This document shows, one piece after another, positions 1 to 11,871 of a stretch of DNA of 64,000 nucleotides. The notes below the pieces were generated by a model that was not told the DNA's origin, searched no databases, and saw nothing but the letters and a program-made list of their open reading frames with translations. How positions within the stretch are numbered: the first letter of the stretch is position 1; each line of letters starts with the position of its first letter. Origin of the DNA: Eutreptiella sp. 'Long Island Sound 2002' (taxonomy: Eukaryota; Euglenozoa; Euglenophyceae; Eutreptiales; Eutreptiaceae); the NCBI GenBank assembly GCA_964036045.1, contig OZ038384.1, positions 99,001,600 to 99,065,599 on the forward strand. The letters are read 5' to 3'. Position numbers and translations under genes: made by a program.

Positions 1-1800
1 GCCGCACTTGATTTGGACTTCTTCGATTGGTCATACTCCTTTCCCTATGCCCGAATCAGGTTTCCCTTATACTTGCCACCCATTTGACTTGGAGATATAA
101 GGGAAACAAAATCGAATCGTGGGATCACTTTGAAGAGCCATATCTACGCGCGAGTGTGAGGAATGAGAATAAGGAAGGTTGGGTTGGAACTGCCTTGGTC
201 TCAACTTAATTTAGGAAGCATCAAACGCCTTTGGTGCGCACACATGCCCGGTGTAGCAAGGGAAAAGGGTCAAGAGGGTATAAAGTGATATATAACTCTT
301 GGACCGTGCAACCGAATATTTTAATGCAACTTTCGAGTGTGCTGCATGGGTGTTGGGGTTGCATAGCAACTTTCCTTGGGTTCCTACGTATTTTTAACGT
401 GAAGTTATGTCAATGGAGGGACATGGCATATCATGGTGGGAGCCACATTTTGAGGGTATTTGTTATATGCATGGTATATGTTTGATATGCACACGCCCAT
501 GTTACATATCTTCGTGTGGCCGAAGAGATGGGGAGCCATACGTGACAAGGGCTTTGCCCATGTCCCAATTGTGGAATTCAAAGCGCTAGACCAAGTCTAC
601 CGCGTATGTATTGCTCATGGTATGTTTGACAAAGAGATCCATGGGTGCACTCCCATTTTCATGGGGCATGTAGATATTAGTGGCAAAGGTATCTCCATGC
701 GCCCGATTGGGGATCCAAGTGGGGGAATTGTTCGTAAATGGTTCCAATCATTTGTGTATTGAACCATGAGCGGATATCATGGGTGAGCATAGAGATATAC
801 TATCATGACAACTTTGTATTTGGTCATATTTTCATGTTTTTGACCTCAATTTTTGCTCATTTTGGCGTTTTGTGTACTCACCTGGTCAGCTAACAGCAAG
901 AAGCCTATGGAGAGTCGAACCATGGTATGTTGTTCATATGTTGGCATATGCTTTGGAGTTGAACACCACCATATGCCGGATTGTGTACTCCATTTGGCTT
1001 GGCGCACGAAGGATTTCAAGAATTGGTCTCAAGATCATGGACTGACTTGGGCAGTGCGTGGCGCCCATATCCGAAGGGGTTTCGAGGGTAGAATGGGGAT
1101 GTACATGGGCATTGGCCTTTGGTCTCTATCCTCCATGAATACGAGACTTCGATTCCATGCATGCTTTGAGCCTTCGGATAATTAGTAACTTCAATTTTGA
1201 GCATATATGTGATATATGGCCAATATGGTGTGAATTGGCAGTTTTTTGGCATGTTATGAGTTCAAACTCATAGGTCATTTCTCCAAGCCCATTCGACTCC
1301 AAGTCCATCCAAGGTTATGTCAGGGTAGGGCATGGTCCTGAGTGCCACTCTAGGCCATGACACGCCACCTTCCCTATTGGGCTAGGATTTAGAGGCTTGG
1401 GAGTGAACACATTTTTGGGGTTTGTGTAGTGACTTGTGACACATGGCATTCAGCCATCTCATTTGATTGGGTTCAGGGCAATATGTTGGTGAGTCAAGGG
1501 AAGGTCTTGAGTCCAGGGAATGAGGGGTTTATGGCTGTGAATGTGTACGTTAACCTCTTTCCCCAACTTTGCATTATTTCTGTTCATATGCCAATTTCAG
1601 GGCTTTCTTCCTTGGTGCAATTCTTGTACATGCCCGCCACCGTGGGAATACCGGTGTGCTGAACGAAAGCCCGCAGCCTGATTTGGATTGTGAATTGGGT
1701 TATTGTTGGATTTGTGGGATCTGGTTGCCATTCAGGGTTGAAGGAGGATTGTATTTTCTATTTTCTATATTTTTGGTTTTGGACCCTGGATTTTGATAAA
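1..1800 (-). repeat. Dispersed repeat family E, copy 1 (diverged, inverted)
   Basis: Positions 1 to about 440 match the reverse complement of about 19725-19290 over several hundred bases with scattered substitutions and small indels, for example the stretch around the shared GCACTTGATTTG and the later CTTTCGAGTGT and TTGCATAG words. Beyond about 440 the match fades to short shared words. No open frame has domain-like content; the short ORFs here are not conserved between copies. The left end lies outside the window and the right limit near 1800 is approximate. The type of repeat is not recognised. Confidence 0.6.
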
Positions 1801-2071
1801 TGCAAGCATTGATCCGGAGCAAGTCAGCGGGGATTACAGGCGGAAGGGGTACAGCGGGGGCCGGTCCTGGTAGGGACCTTCTTTACTAGCACGGATGGTC
1901 ACGGTCAGGCCTCCATACGTCGCTTCTACGTCGCTTCGGCAGCCGGCACACGTGGACGCCCCTTCCTCACGTCGGAGTACTCGCTCCCCAGGTTTGACGA
2001 AATCCCTGTGGCGTGGGACGTTGTGCTTGGTCTGTGTGGCTTCCGAAGACTTTGCTGGCGACGGCTGTCTT

Positions 2072-2577
2072 CTACCAACGCTTCCTCAACGGACACTTCG
2101 TTGGCTGGGACATGGGCAGGCACATGTGGTACAGATCCGGACCACATATTTTGCAGTGACCCGCTGCATCACGAGTATGCCGCCGGTCCTCTGGGATCTC
2201 AGGCATTTGAACAATAGGTGCCCACAGCGGCACCGTCATGGATAGTCGCTGCATGGCGTATGCTGCATCGTCAGCGGACTCTGAGCTCGTTGATCCTGCT
2301 TCACTCGCCGCGCGAAACTCCATGGACTCCCTTGGACTGGTTTCGAAGAGCTCCTGCAGCGTTGCTTCATCCAAATCCGTCCACCAGGGATCTCCTTCGG
2401 CTGCGCTGTCATTGGACTGGCGTTCGTACTCCACATGGCTTCGATTGCCGTCGCTCCGCGCCTCCTCAGTGGTTGCAGCGCTGCTTGACGCCCACTCGGT
2501 ACGCGATGACGAACTCGTTGCACGCGAATCTGAGCTGGGCAGTGGATAATTAAAGTCACCGTCGTCATCTGACATGC
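2072..2577 (-). CDS. Hypothetical acidic/Ser-rich ORF with a Cys/His cluster
   Basis: An ATG at 2577 on the reverse strand opens a 168-residue frame. It starts with an acidic MSDDDGDF segment, continues Ser/Glu-rich with a WWTDLDEATLQELF stretch, and ends with HCKICG followed by HMC and a further Cys, which could bind zinc. A second reverse frame (2147-1926) overlaps its end and reads like a continuation after a frameshift. I do not recognise the family. Composition looks protein-like, unlike the microsatellite just upstream of the ATG, which also extends the frame artificially. It could be an exon of a host gene or a fragment of a mobile element. Confidence 0.35.
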
Positions 2578-2624
2578 GGTGTGGCCTGGGCAAGGTGGGT
2601 GCAGGACGTGCCATTCCCTGACGA

Positions 2625-2785
2625 GGTCGGTCGGTCGGTCGGCCGGTCTCTTGGTCGATCGGTCGGTCGGTCGGTCCGTCGGCGCATCGGTCCGTCGGTC
2701 CGTGGGCGTCGGTCCGTCGGTCCGTCTGTCTCTCCGTCCGTCCGTCCTCCTTACCGCTCCGAACCCGTCCGTCCGTCCGTCCGCC
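2625..2785. repeat. GGTC/CGTC tetranucleotide microsatellite
   Basis: Long runs of GGTC units change into CGTC units across this stretch. It produces open frames of repeated Pro-Thr-Asp-Arg on the reverse strand and Val-Gly-Arg-Ser on the forward strand, which are artefacts of the repeat. Confidence 0.9.
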
Positions 2786-2799
2786 CGTACTCCATCTGT

Positions 2800-3430
2800 C
2801 AGTCGGGCCGTCCTGTAGAACCATTTATGAATTATTCTGTAACAGGGCCAGAGCCCTAGCCCCTTGGGTTCTCCTGGTCTTGGTGTTTGGCGACCATTTC
2901 CGTTGATCTCCGCTGCTGTTTTGGAAAAAACCTTGCTGATTTTATCCAAAAATCCTGCAAGCAACACCTGAACCCCGTCAGTGGCATGCACACTCAACAC
3001 GTTTCATGTCGTCTTTTGCATCCTTCTGTCGGAGGTTCATCCATACCCATTGTACGAATAATTCATAGACCCTTGCCGGGCCTCACCACTGGCGCATACC
3101 TGCAGACACGTAACATACAAAGAACAGGGCATGCACCTGGCCCTTTTCGTGACGATCTACTCTACAACATTCGAGAATCGTCTTTATAAATGCGGGCATT
3201 CGCAATAATTATAACTACAGCGTTCAAAAGGCTTTTTATGCTGTAAATCCGTGATTTTCCTAAACTCTGTAGTCAATGCTGACGGTCACATCGCTGATCT
3301 GGCGACCGCGTCTCGCGCTTTGTAGCGCGCTCTGTCTCCCAGCGCTCCAGCGCTCCAGCGCGCTGTGTCGCAAACAATAATAAAATACAAAATATGCAAA
3401 AGCATGTATAAAAAGTAGACAGAAAAAATA
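2800..3430. other. Unassigned stretch between microsatellite and element A
   Basis: I see no gene here. It contains GCGC-rich inverted words (about 3310-3360, CGCGCTTTGTAGCGCG) followed by an AT-rich tail at 3370-3440. This might be the truncated end of element A, but no LTR could be matched on the other side of A. Confidence 0.4.
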
Positions 3431-3501
3431 GAAATATTAAACACGTCGCTGACCATTACGAGGTCTGTGCCGAAGACGGTCGTGGGGCAGCCGGACCGGC
3501 T

Positions 3502-5973
3502 TCAGGTGGCCTTGTCACTGCTGCCCGTGAGTTTGTGCCGAACCAGAAGGTCCAGCACTCGAGTGACGTCCCTCTCGTGTGCCTCCGGGAGCTCCTCGTA
3601 GCTCATGCTGGGGTCCCCGGACGCGATGATCACGTCGTCCACGAAGGGGTCCGCACAGTCACGCACCGGCTCAAGCAGGGTCTCCAGCATCCGCTGAAAA
3701 GCCGCATTGCCGTTGGTAACGCCCATGGGCATCACCTTCCACTGGAGAGGTCCAAGTGGGGTGCTCATGGCTGTGCAGGCACGGGACTCCTCGGCGAGAG
3801 GCATCTGATGATAACCATGTTTCAGGTCAATCACCGTGAAGATCCTCCGCCGGTGTTGTTTTTGCAGCATGTCCTCAATGAGGGGAAGTGTATAGCTGTC
3901 ATGCTGCATTTGGGCGTTTAGGACGCGGTAGTCGACCACGAGCCGCCACTCACCGGCAACCTTCTTGGGGACGACGAAGCACGGAGAGGCCCATTCGGAG
4001 TGGCACGGCTCGAGCCTGCCTCTCTGGATGAAGTCACGGAGGATCTTCTCCATGGCCTGTTTCCTCTCGCCCCTCAGGGCAAACTCCCGGTGCCGATACA
4101 CACGGGGGTCCTGCTTCAGTCGTATCTTGGCCTCGCCATACGGTCCACGCACCGGTGGAGGAAACACAGGCTTTCCGCTGAAGAAGGTATCCCCATACTT
4201 CTGCTTCAGCCTGGCCCTCAATGCCTGAATCTTGGGGCAATCGTCGGACTCCGCCTTGGCTTTTCCGGGCACTTGAACCACGGAGCTTACTTGAGGGGTA
4301 GCTACTCCGCTCGTCTTCAGCTCAGGCGGTCTTCCCAGGTGGCCCAAAGGGCCATCTCTGGTCTTGCCTCGGAATAGATCGTTGTAGGTGGGTGGGTTAC
4401 CCCCGATTGGCTCGTCCTGGCTGGACAGGTGGTCCAGTACCCTCCTTACGAAGGTATCTCCATCGTAGGAACCAGAGACGATCGAGTCCACTTCCCACCA
4501 GGCTTTGTCCTGGCCTTTGCCCTCATGCTGGTTTCCCCAGTCGTGAAAGGGCTGATCCATATACCCCTGAACCAGATCCCACTCTTCTTCAGTGAGGGGG
4601 TCTTCCGACTCCGATTCTTCGATGTCAACAGGGGGAACCGCAAAGCATTGCCGCCACCGCTCCGCTATGATGCGGTTGACACAAACGAAGTCCGTGGCGT
4701 CGGCCTGATCAAGGCCCCCATCCACATAGTGGAATTCCGTTGGCCATCTCTGGGGTGGCATGGGCTGTCCCTTAGCGTCCTGATAGACACTCTCTCCACC
4801 CGGTAGGACGACCTTGTTTAAGGTCATGTTGGTCAATGAGGCTACCCAATGTCGGGTACTTTCCTCCTCGGTGCATCCCATAGGAACAACCAGCACTGCC
4901 TGGGAGCGGTCCTTGCGAATCTTCGCTATCGCTCTTGGAATGTCCCAACGGGGGCAATGGATCCACATCAATCCCTGATGCGGACCCCAGTGCTTCTTCC
5001 ACGCGGAGTCCTGGGCGCTCCAGTGCTTCTCACACACCCGCAGATGGGCGGAGGTTCCTGAAGAGAACGCATCCAGGGCCAGATCCGAAGCTCCCAAGTC
5101 CGCGACAACTCGGCTCGCCACTTCCGGCCTTACGCCGTACTCCTGGTTTGCAGGACCAGTTGGCTCAGTGTCCAGTGCGGCCACTTCGAGCTGATTGCGT
5201 TCGGGGTGGATCCATTGGCATTCCACATGGTGCTCAGGTGACGAAAGCCACGAGAGTTGGTCGTTCTGGTACAGGGTCATGGAGGCTTGGGCCGGGAGAA
5301 CGCCGGAGTCCGTCTCCATCATGAAGTCGTATCCAACGATCATGTCCCAGTCCATCTCGGCCTCGTAGAAGCGACCGTGCAGGAGGATTTCCTTGCTGAG
5401 GTCTGGGCGGCTCAGCTCACGATGGTTCACGAACTGCAGCCCGATGGCCGCTTCCTTGGTGCCTCCCACCATGTACTGGCCGTTCGCCACCTTCAGCCTG
5501 ACAGGTTTCCGACTGTCGGTCAGACACTCTGGCGGAAGTAGGCCAGCCTTGACCAAGCTGACTTGAGCTCCCGTGTCGACCAACACGTCGAAAACCTTTT
5601 CCACTTCCCCGCATAAGGCACGGACCTTAAGATGCAACTGCCGCTCGCGACCGACACGGCGCACGGCGTGCAAACTCAGGATCTCCGGCCGTTCCAGAAG
5701 CTCAACAAGCGACTGGTGCAGGTCGTGGACAATGGGCTCAGGCTGCCCATCTGCAGCATCCAGCTGCGGTCCGGGTGATCCTCCGATACTCTCGGATAGA
5801 TCCTGAAGTACAACAAACACATTCTTGGTCGCGAAGGACGGACGGGTGCAAGGGTTCGTGCCTTCACTTGCCCTCACCCCGCCTCCGCGACTGGGTGCCA
5901 GACCGGGCCTTCCGCCCGCGGCAGTCCCCTTGTGCTTATCGACTCCCGACTGGGATGGTTCGGCGCTTCCCAC
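3502..5973 (-). pseudogene. Element A pol: aspartic protease, Dam-like module, partial reverse transcriptase
   Basis: This 823-residue open frame encodes a retroviral-type protease at about residues 128-215 (DTGA at 133-136) and a Ty3/gypsy reverse transcriptase at about 615-790 (LVVDYRVLN, DLKHGYHQ, and FVDD as the YxDD box). Between them, at about 283-410, lies a module that reads LALDAFSS, then a Trp-rich segment, then a WIHCPRW / KIRKDRSQAVLVVP segment. That resembles the Dam-type adenine methyltransferase-like module known from DIRS-type retroelements, with HCPRW in place of the NPPY-type catalytic motif, so it is probably inactive. The frame is still open upstream to the TAG at 6027-6025. 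It terminates 40 or so residues after FVDD, lacking the thumb, RNase H and integrase. Confidence 0.75.
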
Positions 5974-6127
5974 GTCACCATCCTGCGACCGCCCTAGCTG
6001 GGGCCCTTGGCTGCAGGGGCTCCGCTAGGGGGCGTCGGTTGTGGAAGAAGGGGTGTTCTCCTCCGCATCAACCTCGTTGACGCCCTTCTTCCTTCTTTTC
6101 GCTGCGAGTAGGCTTCTTGTCCTTGTC

Positions 6128-6754
6128 CTAATTCTGGTTGTTCTGGTTGTTCTCCTTGTTCTTGTTGTCCGACCTGGGGACCCAGTTCCGCTTGATCTCC
6201 TGGATCTCCTTGGCCAACTCGGTCCCCTGCGACACCAGCTTGGAGAGCTCGTCCCTGTCCACCTCCACCTTGGCTTCCCGGATACCCGCGGGCGCACGCT
6301 TCTTCGACCCGTGCGCCTTCTTGTAAGCCTCCGTGTCGGCCTTGTGGACGGGGCATGTTCGGTGGTCATGGTTGAAGCCTCGCTTCCTCCCATAACACAC
6401 GAAACAGCCCTGAGGGTGAGCTCGTATGAACTCCCCAAAGGACAGCGGAGGGTCGCCAATGCGGCGAGGGTCCCTCTTCTCCTGCTTCCTCCAACCCTGC
6501 TGCAGGGGCTTCCAGTTTCCCGGTTTGCTCCCCGCGCTCAGGTTGTTGGCCACGAAGGCACAAATGGCCACTTCGGCGGGCTCATCGTCGTCGTCATCGT
6601 CGACGAGAGTCTCATCGCCGCCGGCTCCCGCTGGGTCCATGGCAGCTTCCCCGCCAGGTCCCTCGCCAACGTAGTTGACGTCGCGGTCGCCGGGCCTCAA
6701 CCCGCGGGTGTGGTGGAGGTTTCGGTACTCCTTGAGTACTTCCCGGCAACCCAC
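6128..6754 (-). pseudogene. Element A gag-pol junction with zinc knuckle
   Basis: The 208-residue frame overlaps the end of the gag frame and is shifted relative to both gag and pol, so an indel near 6750-6700 and a second near 6150-6128 separate them. It holds an Asp-rich run (DDDDDDE), then CFVCYGRKRGFNHDHRTCPVH, which looks like a CCHC-type nucleic-acid-binding knuckle, and ends Asn/Gln-rich. The sequence after the second indel continues in the pol frame up to the TAG at 6027-6025. In an intact element this would be the nucleocapsid end of gag. Confidence 0.6.
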
Positions 6755-8389
6755 TCCAGGATCTCGTCGCAGCTCATCTGCGCCGGGATGGGCTGCAGAC
6801 GGATGGTCTGGCCGCTCAACTCACACTCGTCAAGGCGCCACATCGCGGTCTTCTCGCGATCGCCCGAGACGGTGATGAGGAGAGCGTTCCGCAGGGAGTG
6901 CCGTTTGACATCCCGGGCCACGTTCTTCCTCGTCCATGCCACCACGTTCGTATGATACTCTTTGGGGAGCATCATCTTGACCGTGTGGTTGGACTTGGCC
7001 CGCTTGGATTCCTCCCTGGTGACCCTCTTGATCCATGCTTCCGGCAGCATGGAGAGCAGGCGACCCTGCTCGTCACCCTCGTTCCAGTCCTCCACGTTGC
7101 GGCGGAAGAGGGTGTATTTCTCTCGGAAGTCTCGCCAATCTCGTAGGCGGATCTCCCGTCCATCATGCTCAAGCTTGATGGACTTCCAGCGCTTGGCCGC
7201 CACCTGCGGAGCGTCCACCCGCTCCTGCTCGTTGAGCCACTTCTTGGCTTCCTTGAGGGTCTTGATTCTCCCCTCCTTGGTCGCCACGAAGTATAGCTCT
7301 CCGAGCACTTCCGGCAGGCGGTACCTGAACCGTCTGAAGACATATCTCTCCGCATCCGCGGGATCCATGTCCTCAGTGACGGTCAGCCCCCAATCGTCCA
7401 GCTTCTCCAAGAAGCGGTCGAGGTTGAGGGGGTTGCCATCGTACATGGGGGGCTTGATGTCCTTCAAGTCTTCCCAAACGGCGGCATCCGCGGCCTTAGA
7501 GACCATGAACGCCGGCCGCGAGGTCGACCGAGGTTCCCATCGGCCTCGCCCACGGACTCCCACGGCCGCCACGTCCATCTCATCCATGGAATCCCTGTGG
7601 CTACGCCGCCGTTCCTCCATGTACGCTGAACCTAGATGTTCACGCCGTACTCCTTCCATGTACGCATCCTCATCACGGCGCCGGCGGCTGCGTTCAGCGG
7701 CCTCCCGTCGTACACCACGCGGCGGGCTGATGTCGAACTCCTCCAGGTCCAGATCCAGGTCCTCACCTTCACCGACATCCCACCCCACGTCTCCTCTGGG
7801 GACCTCATCCCTGAGTCCACCATAACGTCCACCAGCCATTGGGATTGGCTCCGGGGCTGGTGCGGGGCGCCGGGGGCGTACCGGTGTCCGCGGTGGAGCA
7901 CGGCGGTTGCGGTGCTCCGCGCTGAGCCACTCATCACGCCAATCCTCACTGCCACTGCCGGGCGGCATGCGCTCGTTGCGGCGGCCCGCGCTGTGGTGAG
8001 AGGGGGCGGTGAGAGAGGGGGCACTGGCGCCGGGGCGACTCCTGGGGGCTCCGCCGGGGGCGTGGGGTCTGCCTGGACCTGGTCCGGGTCCCCAGCCGTC
8101 GTCCGACGAGCCAGACTCCAGGGGTGGGTGGTCGCTGCCGACGCTCCCACGGGCCTCCAGCGCGTCCAGCCTCTGCTGCAGGCCGCTGATGACCGTGTTC
8201 AGCTGCCTGGTCTCGGCCCTGGCGATGTCCAGCTCTCTCTGCGCGCGCGCGGCGACCTCAGAGATGCGGGTCATCTCGCCCTTGCCCGTGTCTACCTCGC
8301 GCTCGAGGAACTGGACCCTCCTGCGGAGGTAGACAATCCACCGCCAGGTGGTATCCGGGTCGCCGTTCCCTGGTGGGTCGTCGGGGTAC
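6697..8389 (-). pseudogene. Element A gag, 3' part (capsid-like region)
   Basis: The frame resumes at 8389 just beyond the composite insertion with PDDPPGNGDPDTTWRW. It continues with a coiled-coil heptad segment, an Arg/Pro-rich linker, and a helical domain containing PPMYDGNPLNLDRFLEKLDD, typical of retrotransposon gag (an Ile/Val-x-x-Phe-x-Gly-like start followed by helices). It ends at 6697. The apparent N-terminal 70 residues upstream (8613-8390) are translated LTR of the insertion and do not belong to gag. Removing 8390-14814 and one GGTAC copy joins this frame in phase with 14820-15178. Confidence 0.7.
8385..8389. repeat. Target-site duplication GGTAC (left)
   Basis: GGTAC immediately precedes the TGTAAAGG terminus at 8390 and is repeated at 14815-14819 immediately after the opposite terminus. 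Five bases is the usual length for LTR-retrotransposon integration. Confidence 0.85.
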
Positions 8390-8896
8390 TGTAAAGGGAA
8401 GCTCAGGACAGGACAGAACAAGGTTGGTTTCTTCTGTGGACCTCTGCATTTGGCAGGGTCAGGATTACAGCAATTATGTCTAATTTTTGTTTGTTGTGCA
8501 TGACATAGCCCCATATAAGTTATTTGCTGTGGTGCGTCGCAGATGCCGCTATTTGGGCACTGCAGGGCACGCGTGCGCACTGATTTGTGCATTGTTTCCT
8601 TTCTGAGAAGCACTGATTTTTATTATAAAAAGATCAGATTTTGTAGGATTTTAGCATGTTTACAGTGTATGTATTGTGCTGAGCGTCCATTATTGTTTAG
8701 GCCATGAAACGGCTTATCTGTTGAATCACTCCGTATCACCAAGTCAAGATTGATCAACTCATTTGATTTATTGCGTGCGGCAATTACAAGAAGGGCGTCG
8801 TTTCAAGGTTTTCAAAATGGGACTGCAGGAGATTCAAAATCAGAGGTTTGAAAATTCTGAGTACTGGCCGAAACAAGACTCTGAGGTCTTGAAATA
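8390..8896 (+). repeat. Element L 5' LTR
   Basis: The 507-bp sequence matches 11365-11871 in direct orientation with few substitutions. It starts TGTAAAGGGAAG and ends CTTGAAATA. A TATA box (TATAAAA, 8634-8640) lies 245 bp in. The first ~261 bp (to about 8650) are shared with the R LTRs; the remainder is unrelated to them. Confidence 0.85.
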
Positions 8897-9953
8897 TTCA
8901 ACAGATAAACACGACGTTTCTTTGCCTTTGCCTGTAGCTGCAGATGAGATCAATAAGAGTGAGGAGTGCAATCACAGGAGTCTACGGCCCGGCCGAGCCG
9001 TCAATCAAGACACCATCAAGGCGCCGTCCAGACCAGCGCCAGCCCCGCCCAGGACAACACGGCCGCCGCAGCGCCTTTCAAGTGGAGTAACAGAAGTGCC
9101 ACGATGTGCTGAAGCCGCCGCCATCACAGCAGTGCAACGACTCGTCGCACAGGAAGAACGAATAAGGCAAAGTCTCAGGTATGAGCAACAAGTCATCTGC
9201 GCGAAGAGGTACGCGAACTTTGGCCACGTTTTTCAAAAGCTCTATTGCCGGTTGTTCCAGCCTTCGTTGAATTCGGGGCAGACAAGTACGCCGCCGAACG
9301 AACTGAAATAGCCAGGGAAGCGCTCATTGAAGGAGCTGGCGGATTCCAGCAAGGCAACGCCAAAGAAGAACACCGCAAAGTCGAATGCGCCGCCGAACAA
9401 GAACAAAGCGTCTGAGTACTCAGGTGTGTTGGCGAATTTGGAGACCTCGTTGGAAAATTCCTTGAAGCGATCCTTAAGTGACCTCCGACGAGTTGTGGAA
9501 CTGTTGGGTAACTGTTCGCCCTCTGTGTCCGTCAGAACGAACAAATGGAACAAGTTCGTCAAGAAGCAAGAACCAAGGCCCGTTTCAAGTGTGACGAAGC
9601 GCCGGCAGAACGAATCCCAAGTGACTGAGTGCCGAACGGACGAGTTACAAGCGAGTTTGGATGATTTTGACGCGTGGACAGTAACCTCGGGAGATCCTGG
9701 TGGAGTTCAGCAGCGAAGGAGCTCCACAAATGAGTCGTCGAACGTCGCGAGGCCCAAACAAAGGGGACAGCGAGCAGGACGAGCTGTGCAGCGTCGCCGC
9801 GCTATAGCCAAGTTCTTTGAGGTATTAAACTCAATCCAAGGTCGCGCATGCCGAGGTACAAGCGAGAAGAAGATCGAGTGCCCTACGCGAGACATGTTGG
9901 GGCAGTCTGTGGTGAACTCCAAGGAGAACCAAGGGAATCCCTTCTTGGACTGA
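8817..9953 (+). pseudogene. Element L gag-like basic protein with an internal amber codon
   Basis: An ATG at 8817, inside the downstream part of the 5' LTR, opens a frame through 9953 broken only by TAG at 9309-9311. The protein has IKAPSRPAPAPP near its start, a helical segment ending KRYANFGHVFQKLYCRLF, a Lys/Arg/Ser-rich middle and, near the end, RGQRAGRAVQRRRAIAKF. The first and last of these motifs recur in the R protein (13373-14248), and the last also in the D-block ORF. The family is not recognised. By position right after a 5' LTR it is likely gag-like, and its basic motif suggests nucleic-acid binding (inference). Single-base reversion of the amber would give one ~378-residue frame. 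Confidence 0.55.
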
Positions 9954-9979
9954 GCAGTGCTCTTTAAAGCGCGCTGCTT

Positions 9980-10410
9980 TTGCCGTTGGCGCGCTGGCTG
10001 AACCGCAATGCCTTTGGTGTGCTCAACGAAGGGAGAGGCCTCCGGAAAATAGTGGATCATAACCATCAACAAAATGATCAACAAGTTCGGAAACTTCACC
10101 AAGACCTCATGGGGTTTCATACTTCGTTGAAGCAATCATACGACAGACTTGTGGAATGCGCAAGCAATGTAGACAAACAAACGGAGACCATCACCAACTC
10201 AATTTCGACATCAACAAGCATGCTTTGGCCATGATTCAACTACAAGAGGAGCAACAACAAGCCAGCTCTTCACATCAGGGGCCATTGGTTCAATATGGTG
10301 GAAATTTTCCACAAACACCACAAGATCAATTGATACCTCATCAAGAAGGGCCCCAAGAGTTACCACCACATCAAGATAGTGCAGTGGATAATATGGGAGT
10401 GCAACCGTGA
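9980..10410 (+). pseudogene. Element L second ORF, Gln-rich, frameshifted
   Basis: Two overlapping frames (9980-10234 and 10156-10410) together read as one protein with a shift around 10200-10230. The first part is helical with heptad-like spacing (VRKLHQDLMGFHTSLKQSYDRL); the second is Gln/Pro/His-rich (QLQEEQQQASSSHQG). Element R has no counterpart at the matching place, so this ORF was gained by L or lost from R. Function is unknown. Confidence 0.35.
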
Positions 10411-11364
10411 GCGTTGTTCAATTTGCGAGCGCTTGCAGCGCTTTCTTTGTCAGCTTTTGGCGCTGTGAGCGCCGTGTGGTATATATCTGCCACAGATGGC
10501 AGAATGTGATGTAAATTACAATGCATCCAAAAGTTGACTTTGTCAACGAGGTCTTTTTTGGCCTCTTTTTGGGCGCCAAGCGCCTTGTTTGCTGGCACTG
10601 ACATGTTGTAGATACTATTTTGGATCTGCAATGAGCAGTGGTGGGATACACCCTGCTTTACACTTTGAGTGAACTCTGGTTTACTCAGTTTTGCAATTCT
10701 GTTTTGCTTTGCACCTGCCTGCTTGTGAGCAGTGTGTCTTTTTTTCTTTTTCAGCTGCTTCTGTCTTGGAGAAAAAGCAGAGTGGTTTTCCCGTTTGTTT
10801 TTCTGCTTTTGTTGGAAAAAGCAGGGGTTTTCTTTCAGTATTTTTATACTAAATTTTATCTGTGCCATGAGCACCTCAGGTTGTGTGCCATGAGCACTTA
10901 TCAGGTTTTTACACCCTTTGAGGAGTTTGAGTGGGTATAGGTTGAAACACCACTTCACCACGCCCCTAGGGCACTGTTTTGTGACAGAAATCCCTTTCAG
11001 GAGGGTAAAGCTATCTATGGTATCAGTGGTATTCCACTAGCATGATCTGCACATAAATAGTAGCTGTTTTTACCTGGAATGGATAGAAATAGCCAGATCA
11101 CAGACAGTAATATCTGTATTGTACTGTATTGTAGGTTAAAGCCTGCATGTTTTGCTATTTTTTTTTCTCGGGTCAGCAACTCATTTGGGGAGTGCTGAGC
11201 CTGGGGGGGGAGTGTAAACATGCAAGGCAGCCTTTTGGGTGCTTGCGTTTTACACCCACCCAGCTCTGTCTGAGCTTTTCCCAGCCCTATGGTAAAACCC
11301 TTCGCACCCTTTTGTTTTGGGGTCTCAGCCACACATCAGGGTATTTGTGGGCTTGGGGGGGGAG
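10411..11364 (+). other. Element L non-coding 3' region with duplicated polypurine tract
   Basis: This region is homologous to 12374-13370 in inverted orientation. It has no credible frame. It ends in GGCTTGGGGGGGGAG directly before the 3' LTR, the expected polypurine tract. A second G-run with the same follow-on bases (GGGGGGGGAG then TGTAAA, about 11203-11217) lies about 153 bp upstream and mimics an LTR start. Confidence 0.65.
11355..11364 (+). promoter_or_regulatory. Element L polypurine tract
   Basis: GGGGGGGGAG abuts the 3' LTR start TGTAAAGG. The mirror sequence CTCCCCCCCC at 12374-12383 abuts the R 3' LTR, supporting a conserved plus-strand priming site. Confidence 0.75.
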
Positions 11365-11871
11365 TGTAAAGGGAAGCTCAGGACAGGACAGAACAAGGTT
11401 GGTTTCTTCTGTGGACCTCTGCATTTAGCAGGGTCAGGATTACAGCAATTATGTCTAATTTTTGTTTGTTGTGCATGACATAGCCCCATATAAGTTATTT
11501 GCTGTGGTGCGTCGCAGATGCCGCTATTTGGGCACTGCAGGGCACGCGTGCGCAGTGATTTGTGCATTGTTTTCTTTCTGAGAAGCACTGATTTTTATTA
11601 TAAAAAGATCAGATTTTGTAGGATTTTAGCATGTTTACAGTGTATGTATTGTGCTGAGCGTCCATTATTGTTTAGGCCATGAAACGGCTTATCTGTTGAA
11701 TCACTCCGTATCACCAAGTCAAGATTGATCAACTCATTTGATTTATTGCGTGCGGCAATTACAAGAAGGGCGTCGTTTCAAGGTTTTCAAAATGGGACTG
11801 CAGGAGATTCAAAATGAGAGGTTTGAAAATTCTGAGTACTGGCCGAAACAAGACTCTGAGGTCTTGAAATA
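11365..11871 (+). repeat. Element L 3' LTR
   Basis: This is a direct copy of 8390-8896 at the same length (507 bp), with TATAAAA at 11599-11605. It ends at the junction with the R 3' LTR. Confidence 0.85.

Noticed and set aside
2072-2859. Open frames with repeated Pro-Thr-Asp-Arg or Val-Gly-Arg-Ser
   Set aside because: They are direct products of the GGTC microsatellite in several frames.
8390-8613. A 70-residue N-terminal extension of element A gag (MLLRKETMHKSVRT...)
   Set aside because: The same sequence occurs in all four LTRs of the composite, so it is translated LTR rather than gag.
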